A DNA stretch of 38,419 bases from positions 1 to 38,419 of IMG/VR virus record IMGVR_UViG_3300030102_004431, one strand, 5' to 3'. The translations under genes and the position numbers were made by a program. The notes under the pieces are model-generated. The model did no database searches and was not told the origin of the DNA. It saw only the letters and a list, made by a program, of their open reading frames with translations. Position 1 is the stretch's first letter. Every line of letters begins with the position of its first letter. Positions 28,865 to 35,755 of the stretch are shown piece after piece. This stretch comes from a virus.

Positions 28865-29060
28865 CGACTTCCCTCCTGTGATATGGGCACAAGTCTGCCC
28901 ATTGACCGCAGCGCTTACCGCTACGCGCGGTAGCCGAGCAACGCCAGCCTTCAGGTGGTCCCAAAGACCGGCACGCCTGACAGAAAAACGCCCCCGTGTA
29001 GCGGGGCTTGCGAATTCTCCGAACGTTGCACAGTTCACATTTGACTTTCGGCATTGTCAT
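28851..29060 (-). CDS. Small protein with two zinc-binding modules (69 aa)
   Basis: This short gene overlaps the start of the XPF nuclease in another frame. It encodes CxxC-x15-CxxC (Cys8, 11, 27, 30), a zinc ribbon, followed by C-x9-C-x6-C-x2-H (Cys41, 51, 58, His61), like the small C...C...CxxH modules found in many phage proteins. AAGGAG lies just upstream of the ATG at 29060, which is inside the end of the preceding winged-helix gene. Seven cysteines in such order are unlikely by chance, which is the main evidence that it is real. The function is unknown; DNA or RNA binding is plausible. Confidence 0.78.
   Translation of the reverse strand: MTMPKVKCELCNVRRIRKPRYTGAFFCQACRSLGPPEGWRCSATARSGKRCGQWADLCPYHRREVVAKT
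28871..28876 (-). promoter_or_regulatory. Ribosome binding site deciding a TTG start
   Basis: GGAGGG (within CAGGAGGG) lies six bases before the TTG at 28864 on the minus strand. It sits inside the last codons of the upstream zinc-module gene, and it fixes the start of the XPF-type nuclease just before its first catalytic strand. Confidence 0.75.
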
Positions 29061-29394
29061 TCCTCTCCTTGATGCGCTCCTTGCTCATGTCGTAGCGCCC
29101 TTCCTGAACGGCTGAGAACAGTTCCTCTCCTGTTGGACTCAGCACGTAAGTGAGTGTCGTGTAGCGAGTGCCCATGATGTCGGTCGTGATGCTTTCACCT
29201 ACCCGCTCGAACGCCTCGTCTTTGCTCAAGATGTTCGACAACTGCGGGCTGGTCATGCCGTGTTTGGTTGTGTTGTTCACGACTCGCAGGATTTCATCAT
29301 GACTCATCGCATCGGGCGCCTCGCCCAAAATGCACACAACCCAGCGTCGTAGTCGCTTGTTCTTCGTCTTCCTCGGTATTTTCGCCACGGTCAT
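29035..29394 (-). CDS. Winged-helix-type DNA-binding protein (119 aa)
   Basis: Residues about 12-90 follow a winged-helix pattern: basic N-terminus (RKTKNKRLRRW), helix with MSHDEILRVVNN, a second helix TSPQLSNILSKDEAF as candidate recognition helix, then strands TRYTTLTYVLSPTG. The C-terminal 30 residues are charged. It may be a transcription regulator or replication-associated factor. The ATG at 29394 overlaps the primase stop (ATGA). GGAGG lies only one base before it but seven bases before a GTG at 29388, so the true start may be two codons later. An upstream extension to 29427 lies inside the primase gene and is not supported. Confidence 0.7.
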   Translation of the reverse strand: MTVAKIPRKTKNKRLRRWVVCILGEAPDAMSHDEILRVVNNTTKHGMTSPQLSNILSKDEAFERVGESITTDIMGTRYTTLTYVLSPTGEELFSAVQEGRYDMSKERIKERNDNAESQM

Positions 29395-30494
29395 GCCTCC
29401 ACAATGGTGCCGTCGTGATAACGACACTTACCGACGCACATCCCGTCGTTCTCGATGGTCGAGCAACGGGGTGCGCTCAGACCTGTCTTGTTAGGGCCAC
29501 CGTATATGATGCTCTCGACTTGAACTCGTGTCGTGTGGGCGTCGTAATCGACCCACCCCTGACGCTCGATAATGCCGCATATCTCGTCAATGTGCTTCTG
29601 CCTGTCCTCATTTGTGACGGCCTCGGGGCGGAAGAACCAGCGCAAGCGTGCAGCAAGGTAGGACACAAGGTGCAGCCGTTGCCGATGCGTTGGGTTGCCC
29701 ATGCCAAGTGCAGGTGAGAGACACGGGAGCACGATGATGTCGTCCAGCGTCACGTCAGGTAAGTCCTCTACTTTCTCGACGTTGGCCTTGAAATTGTTGC
29801 GACGTTCGGGTAGTGTGATGCTGACTCTTGTTGAGCCGTGCTCGATGTAGCCGGGGCGTGGGTCTTGGGCGATGTCGTCCAAGTCGTCGTAGTCGCACGT
29901 CATGATTTCCTCGCTGCTAAGCGGAATGCTCCAGCACGCTCGCCTTGCGTTATATGAGTTCGGAATGCGAATCATGCCACTGGTGTCGAAGGCGACGGCT
30001 GGGTCGCTGCAGCCAAGTTCCAGTTTGTTATGCCACTCCCTCATCAACAGTCGCCCACCCTCCTTGATGCGGCGCACGTCCGACGCTGAGGTGGGCATGT
30101 AGGTCTGACTCAGGGGCACCCATACGTGGAAGCCACCACCGCTGAACCACACGTAGTGTTGCAGGTCTTGCTCAAGCAGATAAGCGTGTAGCCGGCGGAC
30201 CTGCTGCTGCATGTAGTCGAACTCGACCTCGGCTCCTCGCTGCTTGAAATCTTTGCAGTCGAAGTCCAAGATGAAGTGGTGAATGACCGGTGTGTCATAG
30301 TCAACACGATGATGTCGTGGGGCCTGTGTTGCTCTATAACCGTAGGCTGTGAAGTAGGCGTTGCCGCTTCCATTCTTCCCACGCCAATAGCGCTCCAGTT
30401 CAGTCCATGAACGCACGATGTAGCGACCGCCCTGCTTTCCGTCCGACCCAATCTCCAGCACTTCGCGAGGGAAGTCGAGCGGAACGAAAGCCAT
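29391..30494 (-). CDS. Archaeo-eukaryotic primase, PriS-PriL-like fusion (367 aa)
   Basis: The N-terminal half is a PriS-type primase catalytic domain: FILDFDCKDF with Asp77 and Asp79 (metal binding), WFSGGGFHVWVPL with His123 (the SxGxH nucleotide motif) and VAFDTSGMIRIPNS with Asp170. The C-terminal part has LPCLSPAL (Cys258), an H..R..L helix, and RCSTIENDGMCVGKC (Cys344, 353, 357), which resembles the iron-sulfur domain of the large subunit PriL. The protein would make primers for viral DNA synthesis without a separate large subunit. GGGGTGA five bases upstream selects ATG 30494 over the GTG at 30503. It lies in the same operon as polymerase, clamp and helicase. The PriL part is assigned from the cysteine pattern and is less sure than the PriS part. 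Confidence 0.9.
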   Translation of the reverse strand: MAFVPLDFPREVLEIGSDGKQGGRYIVRSWTELERYWRGKNGSGNAYFTAYGYRATQAPRHHRVDYDTPVIHHFILDFDCKDFKQRGAEVEFDYMQQQVRRLHAYLLEQDLQHYVWFSGGGFHVWVPLSQTYMPTSASDVRRIKEGGRLLMREWHNKLELGCSDPAVAFDTSGMIRIPNSYNARRACWSIPLSSEEIMTCDYDDLDDIAQDPRPGYIEHGSTRVSITLPERRNNFKANVEKVEDLPDVTLDDIIVLPCLSPALGMGNPTHRQRLHLVSYLAARLRWFFRPEAVTNEDRQKHIDEICGIIERQGWVDYDAHTTRVQVESIIYGGPNKTGLSAPRCSTIENDGMCVGKCRYHDGTIVEA

Positions 30495-30499
30495 GTGGC

Positions 30500-30506
30500 T
30501 CACCCC
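30500..30506 (-). promoter_or_regulatory. Ribosome binding site for the primase
   Basis: GGGGTGA with a five-base spacer precedes ATG 30494 and overlaps the stop of the upstream gene, which sets the primase start three codons inside the longest frame. Confidence 0.65.
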
Positions 30507-30811
30507 AAGATGCGCTTGATTTTGCGGTTGGCCTCGCTGAAGACGAGGTAGGCTTCAGTTTCATGCAGCAGTTGTGGGGTATGAGCGACAACGTGGATGG
30601 TCCAACGACGGGTGCCTGCATCTTCGTCTACGCCGAGTTCGACGTAGTCAGTCAGTCGCATCTGCTTGTGAACGGTGACTTGCGCCAGTTCGCCATGCAG
30701 CAGGCTGTGACCCACAACCACTTCGACACCTTCGGGCATTTTCTTCTGTAGCACGTGGCGCAGTTCTTCACAACGCTCTGCTGTCTTCTTCTTCAGTTCA
30801 TCTCTGTTCAT
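30500..30811 (-). CDS. Hypothetical protein (103 aa)
   Basis: No family is recognised. The N-terminus is a charged helix (MNRDELKKKTAERCEELRHVL), followed by strands such as VEVVVGHS and ELAQVTVHKQ, and a RRWTIHVVAHTPQLL strand-helix near the end. The ATG overlaps the stop of the Cas4-like gene (ATGA), and GGAGG lies eight bases upstream. Position in the replication operon suggests an accessory DNA-metabolism role, without direct evidence. Confidence 0.7.
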   Translation of the reverse strand: MNRDELKKKTAERCEELRHVLQKKMPEGVEVVVGHSLLHGELAQVTVHKQMRLTDYVELGVDEDAGTRRWTIHVVAHTPQLLHETEAYLVFSEANRKIKRILG

Positions 30812-31761
30812 TGTTCAGGCCTCCATCGTGGGCACAGTTCCATGTAGTCGCAATAGCCGCACTTAAAGTCGGATGAGGTTGGGAGGAAGTCACCACTGAG
30901 GTGGGCGTCCACCAAGGCAGTGAGGCGCTTCTCAACGGACTTGGGCGCGTAACGCCCACCCGGACCATTCACCGACTCATAGTCCCAGTGAGGCCCAGTG
31001 CCACCGTTGATTCCACCGCCGGGGAAAGCCCAGCCCCATCCTGTGATGGGGAGGAACTCACCGTGCGGACTGTTCTCCAACATCATGCGATAGAACTGCA
31101 TTTCAGCACGCATGTCTGATGCCTTGTTCGGCTTCCACTTGCCCGTCTTCAGTTCCATCAGCACAACCCCTTGGCGACTGTCATCAAGGAACATACGGTC
31201 GATGTAGCCCTTCATGTGGATGGGGACCTCTGTGCCGTCGCTCGCGACGACTAAGCGAGTCGCATGAATCTCGGCTTCGTTACCCACGGGGAACCAGTCG
31301 CGCACCTCGCTCTCTGCGCAATTGCACAGTCGCTCAAACTGCCACTTCACGTAAATGCGCAACTGCTCAGGTTCACCGTAGATGTAAGGCTCGGGTGGGG
31401 TGGGTAGTGCTTCAATGCACATCGTCAGAGCCTTCTCTCTGTCACCTGATTGACTGAGTTCGTAGACTGTGTGGGCGATTGGAGTCATGGCCTTCCACCA
31501 ATACTCCACGGCGTCGTGGACGTTGCTCCCGCGAACGTGGTAGTCGCGCGTCTCTCCTGTGTGACCGAGCACCTTCTCGATGAAGTATTGCTGAGGACAC
31601 CAATGGAACGTGCCCAGCGTTGACTTGCTCACGCGCAGGATGGTGTCTTCCATGTCAGGTTGCCACGCATAGGTGCTTTTGTCATAGGACTTGAGCAGGT
31701 CTTTGTGCTCATAGGAGTCGCGCTCGTTGTTCCCCCCTTCGGGGTTGGGATTCCATCTCAT
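30808..31761 (-). CDS. Cas4/RecB-type PD-(D/E)XK nuclease with Fe-S cysteines (317 aa)
   Basis: The nuclease core is seen as GSNVHDAVEYW (His82), GYIDRMFLDD (Asp188), LMELKTGKWKP (Glu203, Lys205) and AEMQFYRMML (the QxxxY motif). Cys55 (FHWCPQQYF) and the trio Cys301, Cys304 and Cys310 (KCGYCDYMELC) match the iron-sulfur staple of Cas4 and AddB-type nucleases. This predicts a 5' or 3' DNA exonuclease for end resection during recombination or genome processing. There is no CRISPR array or other cas gene, so a CRISPR role is not indicated. The ATG overlaps the upstream stop (ATGA). Confidence 0.88.
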   Translation of the reverse strand: MRWNPNPEGGNNERDSYEHKDLLKSYDKSTYAWQPDMEDTILRVSKSTLGTFHWCPQQYFIEKVLGHTGETRDYHVRGSNVHDAVEYWWKAMTPIAHTVYELSQSGDREKALTMCIEALPTPPEPYIYGEPEQLRIYVKWQFERLCNCAESEVRDWFPVGNEAEIHATRLVVASDGTEVPIHMKGYIDRMFLDDSRQGVVLMELKTGKWKPNKASDMRAEMQFYRMMLENSPHGEFLPITGWGWAFPGGGINGGTGPHWDYESVNGPGGRYAPKSVEKRLTALVDAHLSGDFLPTSSDFKCGYCDYMELCPRWRPEQ

Positions 31762-32054
31762 TGGAACGCACCGCCCATGGACGGTTCGTTGTCTGAGCGG
31801 TCATACTCCACGCTCTTGCGCTTCGTGTAGACAATCTTTCCTCGCTTGAACAGGTCCATGTCCAGCAGGAAGTGGTCGGGGACGTCCTCGGGCAAGTTCA
31901 TCTCGATGATGGACTCATATGGCACGATGCGTGTTCCGCCCTTCACGAGTTTGAATGAGGCGAAACCTGCGAACGGTCCATCCATAGGCATGAACTCGCC
32001 CGTGAAGGTCGCACGCTCAGTGCGTGAGACAGCGTAGGTGACTTCCATCATCAT
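31758..32054 (-). CDS. Hypothetical protein (98 aa)
   Basis: The protein begins at the first of three consecutive ATG codons, with AAGGAGGTGA four bases upstream. A longer frame to 32129 is open but overlaps the next gene and lacks a binding site. The sequence is beta-rich (VTYAVSRTERATFTGEF, FASFKLVKGGTRIVPYESI) with an acidic stretch and a basic KRGKIVYTKRKSV segment. No family is recognised. It sits between the MazG-like mini gene and the Cas4-like nuclease with overlaps at both ends. Confidence 0.72.
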   Translation of the reverse strand: MMMEVTYAVSRTERATFTGEFMPMDGPFAGFASFKLVKGGTRIVPYESIIEMNLPEDVPDHFLLDMDLFKRGKIVYTKRKSVEYDRSDNEPSMGGAFQ

Positions 32055-32236
32055 TCCTTCACCTCCTTCATCAAGCGCTGCACGTAGACGGCAGCGTCCA
32101 TCAGTTCTTCCTGTAGGTGCTGCAGCCACTCAAGCAGCGTGAGGTCCGCGCGCTCCATGGTCACGCCGTATTTGGCTTCACCCACCTTTGCCCTTCCCTG
32201 AATCTTCTCGCACACTTCGTCTTCAATCCTGCTCAT
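32051..32236 (-). CDS. MazG-like all-alpha mini protein (61 aa)
   Basis: The sequence (KVGEAKYGVTMERADLTLLEWLQHLQEELMDAAVYVQRL in outline: a YGVTM segment, then LTLLEWLQHLQEELMDAAVY) resembles the short helical proteins common in phages that relate to MazG-type nucleotide pyrophosphohydrolases. The EExxDAxxY helix gives the acidic residues that bind metal in that family, but at 61 residues only half of a typical catalytic unit is present. It might work as a dimer or be regulatory. GGTGA five bases before ATG 32236 sets the start; a TTG at 32248 is less likely. It lies just after PolB. Confidence 0.72.
   Translation of the reverse strand: MSRIEDEVCEKIQGRAKVGEAKYGVTMERADLTLLEWLQHLQEELMDAAVYVQRLMKEVKE
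32059..32068 (-). promoter_or_regulatory. Strong ribosome binding site for the 98-residue gene
   Basis: AAGGAGGTGA is a near full-length anti-Shine-Dalgarno match, four bases before ATG 32054. It lies inside the end of the upstream gene and rules out the longer open frame. Confidence 0.75.
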
Positions 32237-32241
32237 ATCAA

Positions 32242-34647
32242 TCACCAATAGTTCGTGGGCGCAGGCGCACCTGCGGCGACATTCAAATCCCAGCCGAGGC
32301 TGTCATAGATGTTCTTGAGTTTCGACTTGACCATGACGTCAAGCACCTTCTCCCAGTTGACGTGATAGCGCCGTAGTTCAGTCTCTTCACGGAAGGCGAT
32401 GTAGGTAGCCCTGCGCCGCTCTCCCTTGAGCGTGAAGTAATCGGGTGCATCGCCCTTGAAGCCGGAAACGTAAGTCCACGGCACGCTGTCACCTTTGCGC
32501 CACGGCTCACCCTCGTTGTGCTGGTTGAAATACAGCGCCGCCTTGGCCGCTGGTGTTGGAGATTCATAGTCGTCAGGTTCCTTGGTCAAACGGGTGGATG
32601 CGATGACGTCATGGATGCTGACGTGACCTGCCTTCACGGCAAGTGAAATGGCGCGCAGGGCTTCAGTAACCTCCTCCTCGGAGGCCCCGTGACCGACCAT
32701 GTCCATGGCTGTGCGCTGCACGCGCTTCGTGATAGCGGAACTGCTCGATGCCTTGAGTTCATAGCCCGACACCTTGAGTTGTCCGGCTTCGCTCTCAGGC
32801 CACGTCTTGAATCCAAAGTAACGGTTCTTCACAGGAGCCGTGGTCCAGTAGTCGAAATACGCCTCCAGTTCCACGTCCATGTAGGGCAGCGAAAGTTTCT
32901 CTTGCGCCGTCTTGGTCAGGTGGTCAGCGAGCGCCTGTGCTTCGTCAAAGGGCACTTGGATAAACGCTGAGTCAGTGTGACCGAACAACGACCTGTAGCC
33001 CATCTCCTCGCTCTCAGACATCAGATGGCGGATGGCTTCGCGCCCACGGAAAGTGATGGATGATGCTACGTCGTTGTCGACCCACATACCCTGCACAGCC
33101 TTCATTCCCATGTAGCCGTAGCAGGCGTTGACCGAAACCTTCGCCGCCATCTGTAGCATGTTGAACCCCAACCGCTCCTCGTCTGTCTTGGCCTCTCGCA
33201 TCTTGCGCTTATACTCGGCACGCAGTTCCAGCATCTCTTCGACAATGGACGGTAGCACGCCCTTCGTCTGCTGGTCCCAGTGCGTGCCGTTGCCCAGTGT
33301 CTTGATGCCCACTCCCGGCCCAGCACGCTTGGTGGTGGGGCACAGGTTGTCGCTGCGAATGATGTTGGGATATAGGGAAGCGTAGTCAACACAGGCCACG
33401 CCTTCGTGTCGACCGACCACGGGGTCGGGAATGTGCGCGGCCTGCATGTGCTCGCGCTGCACGTATTTGGCGCTGGGTGCCTTCAGGTCCGTGCGTCTAC
33501 TGATGAGGCCACGGATGTAGCGTGAGACGTTGTGCGTGCTCGACCACTGCACGCCACACAATTGTTGCATGGCCACGAAGAACTCGATGGCGTTGAGCCG
33601 CTCTGAGATGTCAGCCAGCAGTGTGGTGTCGCGCAGACAGTAATCCACGAAGTCGTCGTAATACTCACGCCACCCGTTGTGGACGGTCATGCCCTCAATC
33701 TCATCCGTGAGTTTGGAGCCAAGGTCCAGCAACTCAGCGAACGTGGCGAGTTTGCGGTTGGGCACCTGCCCACGCCCTGACTTCTGCCACAGCGTCTCAA
33801 AGCCGCTGCCGCTCTTCCAATGAGCAGCAGAGTCCCAACACAGCCGACCCTTGATGGGTTGCTGTGTGTCCTTATACCCACCGTCCTTGAAGGGCTTGAA
33901 CACCTTACCCAAGGGCGACAGGCGCTCAGGCTCATCCATGCGGCTCATCATGTGCGGTAAGTCCGCCCACATGATGGCGTGTGCCACGAGGATGTCGGGG
34001 TCGCACTCTTCCATGTGCATCAGGAAGGCGTCGTGCATGTCGGCTTCGCTACCGAACTCAAACAGAATGTAGCCACCCTCTCGGTCAACGTATCGTTCAC
34101 GAGGTGTGGTGATGTTGGGTCGCCATGCGAAGACGACGTTCTCGTCGCTGTGGCTGTCAGCCACGGCCATGACTGTGGTGAACGGGTTGTCCCTGTCTGT
34201 GTTCCACTCCAAGTCGAAGTGCCACACACGCGGGTGGAACTCGGGTAGTCCGTCCGGGTAGAGGGTGAACAGGATTTGGTCGGAGTAATTCAGGTCCGCC
34301 TCATACGTGGGCGGAATGCCACGGGCGTTCTTCAGTTCCCACAGGTCGGTGGGATTGTCGAAGGACACCTTCATCAGTTCCGTGCCGTCGAGCGCTGTCG
34401 CTCGCTCGGTGGGGTGAACCACCGCACTGGGGAACTGGAGCCGCAGTTTGCGCAGCCTACGCTCACGCGATGCGGCTGGAATCCAGCAGAACGGACGGAC
34501 GTAGTCTTGGTGTCCGGGGGCGATGATTCGCTCCACCACGTTGCCTGCCTTGCTTCGCATACGCAGGTAGATGGACGGGCCTTCGGCCGCGCCCTCCGGG
34601 TAGAACGTGTCGACAATCACAGTGTCACGCCCGTTGGTCCACGACAA
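32242..34647 (-). CDS. polB: Family B DNA polymerase (801 aa)
   Basis: The polymerase carries an N-terminal 3'-5' exonuclease: ExoI HFDLEWN (Asp145, Glu147), ExoII-like VAHAIMWADLP and ExoIII YCLRD. Polymerase motifs are A (VDYASLYPNII, Asp421), B (KVSVNACYGYMG, Lys503, Asn507) and C (FGHTDSAFI, Asp559), followed by a GYELKASSSSAITKR segment. Two departures are clear: motif C has His557 where DTDS has its first Asp, and the conserved Asn of ExoII is Ala. It should copy the viral genome together with the adjacent sliding clamp. The longest frame starts at TTG 34647 inside the clamp gene with GGAGAGG nine bases upstream; a GTG at 34618-34620 just past the clamp stop is the alternative. The length is typical for archaeal family B enzymes. 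Confidence 0.95.
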   Translation of the reverse strand: MSWTNGRDTVIVDTFYPEGAAEGPSIYLRMRSKAGNVVERIIAPGHQDYVRPFCWIPAASRERRLRKLRLQFPSAVVHPTERATALDGTELMKVSFDNPTDLWELKNARGIPPTYEADLNYSDQILFTLYPDGLPEFHPRVWHFDLEWNTDRDNPFTTVMAVADSHSDENVVFAWRPNITTPRERYVDREGGYILFEFGSEADMHDAFLMHMEECDPDILVAHAIMWADLPHMMSRMDEPERLSPLGKVFKPFKDGGYKDTQQPIKGRLCWDSAAHWKSGSGFETLWQKSGRGQVPNRKLATFAELLDLGSKLTDEIEGMTVHNGWREYYDDFVDYCLRDTTLLADISERLNAIEFFVAMQQLCGVQWSSTHNVSRYIRGLISRRTDLKAPSAKYVQREHMQAAHIPDPVVGRHEGVACVDYASLYPNIIRSDNLCPTTKRAGPGVGIKTLGNGTHWDQQTKGVLPSIVEEMLELRAEYKRKMREAKTDEERLGFNMLQMAAKVSVNACYGYMGMKAVQGMWVDNDVASSITFRGREAIRHLMSESEEMGYRSLFGHTDSAFIQVPFDEAQALADHLTKTAQEKLSLPYMDVELEAYFDYWTTAPVKNRYFGFKTWPESEAGQLKVSGYELKASSSSAITKRVQRTAMDMVGHGASEEEVTEALRAISLAVKAGHVSIHDVIASTRLTKEPDDYESPTPAAKAALYFNQHNEGEPWRKGDSVPWTYVSGFKGDAPDYFTLKGERRRATYIAFREETELRRYHVNWEKVLDVMVKSKLKNIYDSLGWDLNVAAGAPAPTNYW

Positions 34648-35389
34648 TGAGTGTGGCCTCTCCGCTGTCCCATGACTGCATGAGAATCAGCGGCGCTGAC
34701 TCACCCACGCTGAACTTGGCCTGACTGGGATTGAGCAGCGGCAGTGTCTCGATGAACCACGCTCCGTAGTTCGCCTTGACCTTGTCACCCACAGCGTCGC
34801 TTACCGGCGTCGAGGCGAAATAGCGTGCCTCGTGTGCCTTGCCTGCGCGGATGACGAACTCCTTCTCGGAAGGGTTGACCGTCACCTCAAACACAGGGCT
34901 GCTGTCGAGAATGCCGCTCATGGCCTTGATGGACATGAGGTCGCTCAAATCCAGCGAGCCGGACGTAGACACGTCCTTGTTGGCGAACATCGTCTCCTTG
35001 GAGTCAACGTAGCCTTGGAACATCTTAGCGACAATGGATGCACGCGAAGCGCTGGTGATTGATGTCGAGGTAGGGAACTGGACCTTGGACCGACCGGCGA
35101 TGACGAACAACGTCTTGCCTGAGCCTGTTTGCTTCAGCGTCACGAACTCACTCTTGCAGCGCTTGATGAACTGCCGTGTCTTGTCCAAGTCGCTGATGTA
35201 GAACGTCCCGGTGTCCTCCTTGCCCTCATAGGGGATGAGTCCCTTCCGACGTAGGTAATACGTCTGAAACGCGACCTCCGCCTCCATGACTCCGCCTGCA
35301 CTCAGCGTGACCAGCAGGTCTTCAGTGATTGCGCCGAAGGATGACAGGAATGCGTTCAGTGCCTTCGCGTTGAATTTCATGCTTGGCAT
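34625..35389 (-). CDS. PCNA-like DNA sliding clamp (254 aa)
   Basis: The length (archaeal PCNA is about 245-250 residues), two-domain alternating strand pattern and position directly before PolB indicate a sliding clamp. The N-terminus MKFNAKALNAFLSSFG, the central ISDLDKTRQFIKRC, and the C-terminal WFIETLPLLNPSQAKFSVGESAPLILMQSWD followed by IVVDQRA fit the clamp fold, where the last strand normally binds client peptides. Sequence conservation is low, so homology is proposed from pattern plus context. It would tether polymerase and nuclease to DNA as a trimer. The ATG at 35389 overlaps the upstream stop (TGATG); ATG 35380 is an alternative. Confidence 0.75.
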   Translation of the reverse strand: MPSMKFNAKALNAFLSSFGAITEDLLVTLSAGGVMEAEVAFQTYYLRRKGLIPYEGKEDTGTFYISDLDKTRQFIKRCKSEFVTLKQTGSGKTLFVIAGRSKVQFPTSTSITSASRASIVAKMFQGYVDSKETMFANKDVSTSGSLDLSDLMSIKAMSGILDSSPVFEVTVNPSEKEFVIRAGKAHEARYFASTPVSDAVGDKVKANYGAWFIETLPLLNPSQAKFSVGESAPLILMQSWDSGEATLIVVDQRA

Positions 35390-35613
35390 CAGATAGACCC
35401 CCTGTATTTGCGAGGCTTGGACCCCATGCCGACACGCTCCGTCATTTCGATGGGGAGGCGTCGTTGGTTGTCGCCAGTGATGTCAGCGAAGTCGGTGAGG
35501 CTGGACTGCTTGAGCACATGCCCACCGCAGTGCACACAGATGTGCGGCTTCTGCGTAGGCTCAGGCTCAGGCTTGCTACCCATGACCTTCTTCCACAATT
35601 TCCATTTGCTCAT
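35389..35613 (-). CDS. Small CxxC protein (74 aa)
   Basis: The ATG at 35613 has AAGGAG eight bases upstream. The open frame runs further (to 35940) but that part is non-coding or overlaps the ATPase gene. The protein has a basic Trp-rich start (MSKWKLWKKVMGSKPEPEP), one HICVHCGGHV knuckle with a single CxxC, and an acidic-then-basic end. A full zinc site would need a partner or a dimer. It begins the block that continues with clamp and polymerase. Function unknown. Confidence 0.68.
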   Translation of the reverse strand: MSKWKLWKKVMGSKPEPEPTQKPHICVHCGGHVLKQSSLTDFADITGDNQRRLPIEMTERVGMGSKPRKYRGSI

Positions 35614-35646
35614 CTTTCTCTCTCCTTGATGGTGCACAGGTGGGGG

Positions 35647-35727
35647 GACGCGCAGGAAGAAGAAACGAACCTCCCCTGCTACCCAGTCACGGTAAGATAC
35701 CGTGGGGGGTGAAACCCTTCGCGCGTC
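35647..35727. other. Nested inverted-repeat element in the only sizeable intergenic gap
   Basis: The 142-base gap between the ATPase stop and the next start holds nested repeats. The inner hairpin has arms CACGGTA and TACCGTG around a three-base loop (35688-35704). Outside it, a C-rich arm (ACCTCCCC, 35669-35676) can pair with the G-run at 35704-35710, and an outer arm GACGCGC-AG-GAAG (35647-35659) pairs with CTTCGCGCGTC (35717-35727), leaving one two-base bulge. Nothing else protein-coding is convincing here. It may be a structured mRNA leader, a terminator-like element, a protein-binding site or a replication origin. No clear TATA box was seen. Confidence 0.65.
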
Positions 35728-35755
35728 TTTACTTCGCAGACCCCCATGTTGTGCA

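Noticed and set aside
28865-29038. 58-codon N-terminal extension of the XPF-type nuclease
   Set aside because: It overlaps the cysteine-rich small gene in another frame, reads as non-protein-like sequence, and a strong ribosome binding site marks the TTG at 28864.
30808-31761. CRISPR-Cas locus
   Set aside because: The Cas4-like protein stands alone; there are no repeat-spacer arrays and no cas1 or cas2.
32055-32129. 25-codon upstream extension of the 98-residue hypothetical gene
   Set aside because: It lies inside the MazG-like gene, and AAGGAGGTGA directly precedes ATG 32054.
35660-35750. 22-codon reading frame with an ATG in the intergenic gap on the minus strand
   Set aside because: It is very short, has no convincing ribosome binding site, and coincides with the inverted repeats.
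35640-35755. tRNA gene in the structured gap
   Set aside because: The arms do not form a cloverleaf, and there is no matching T-arm and acceptor stem.
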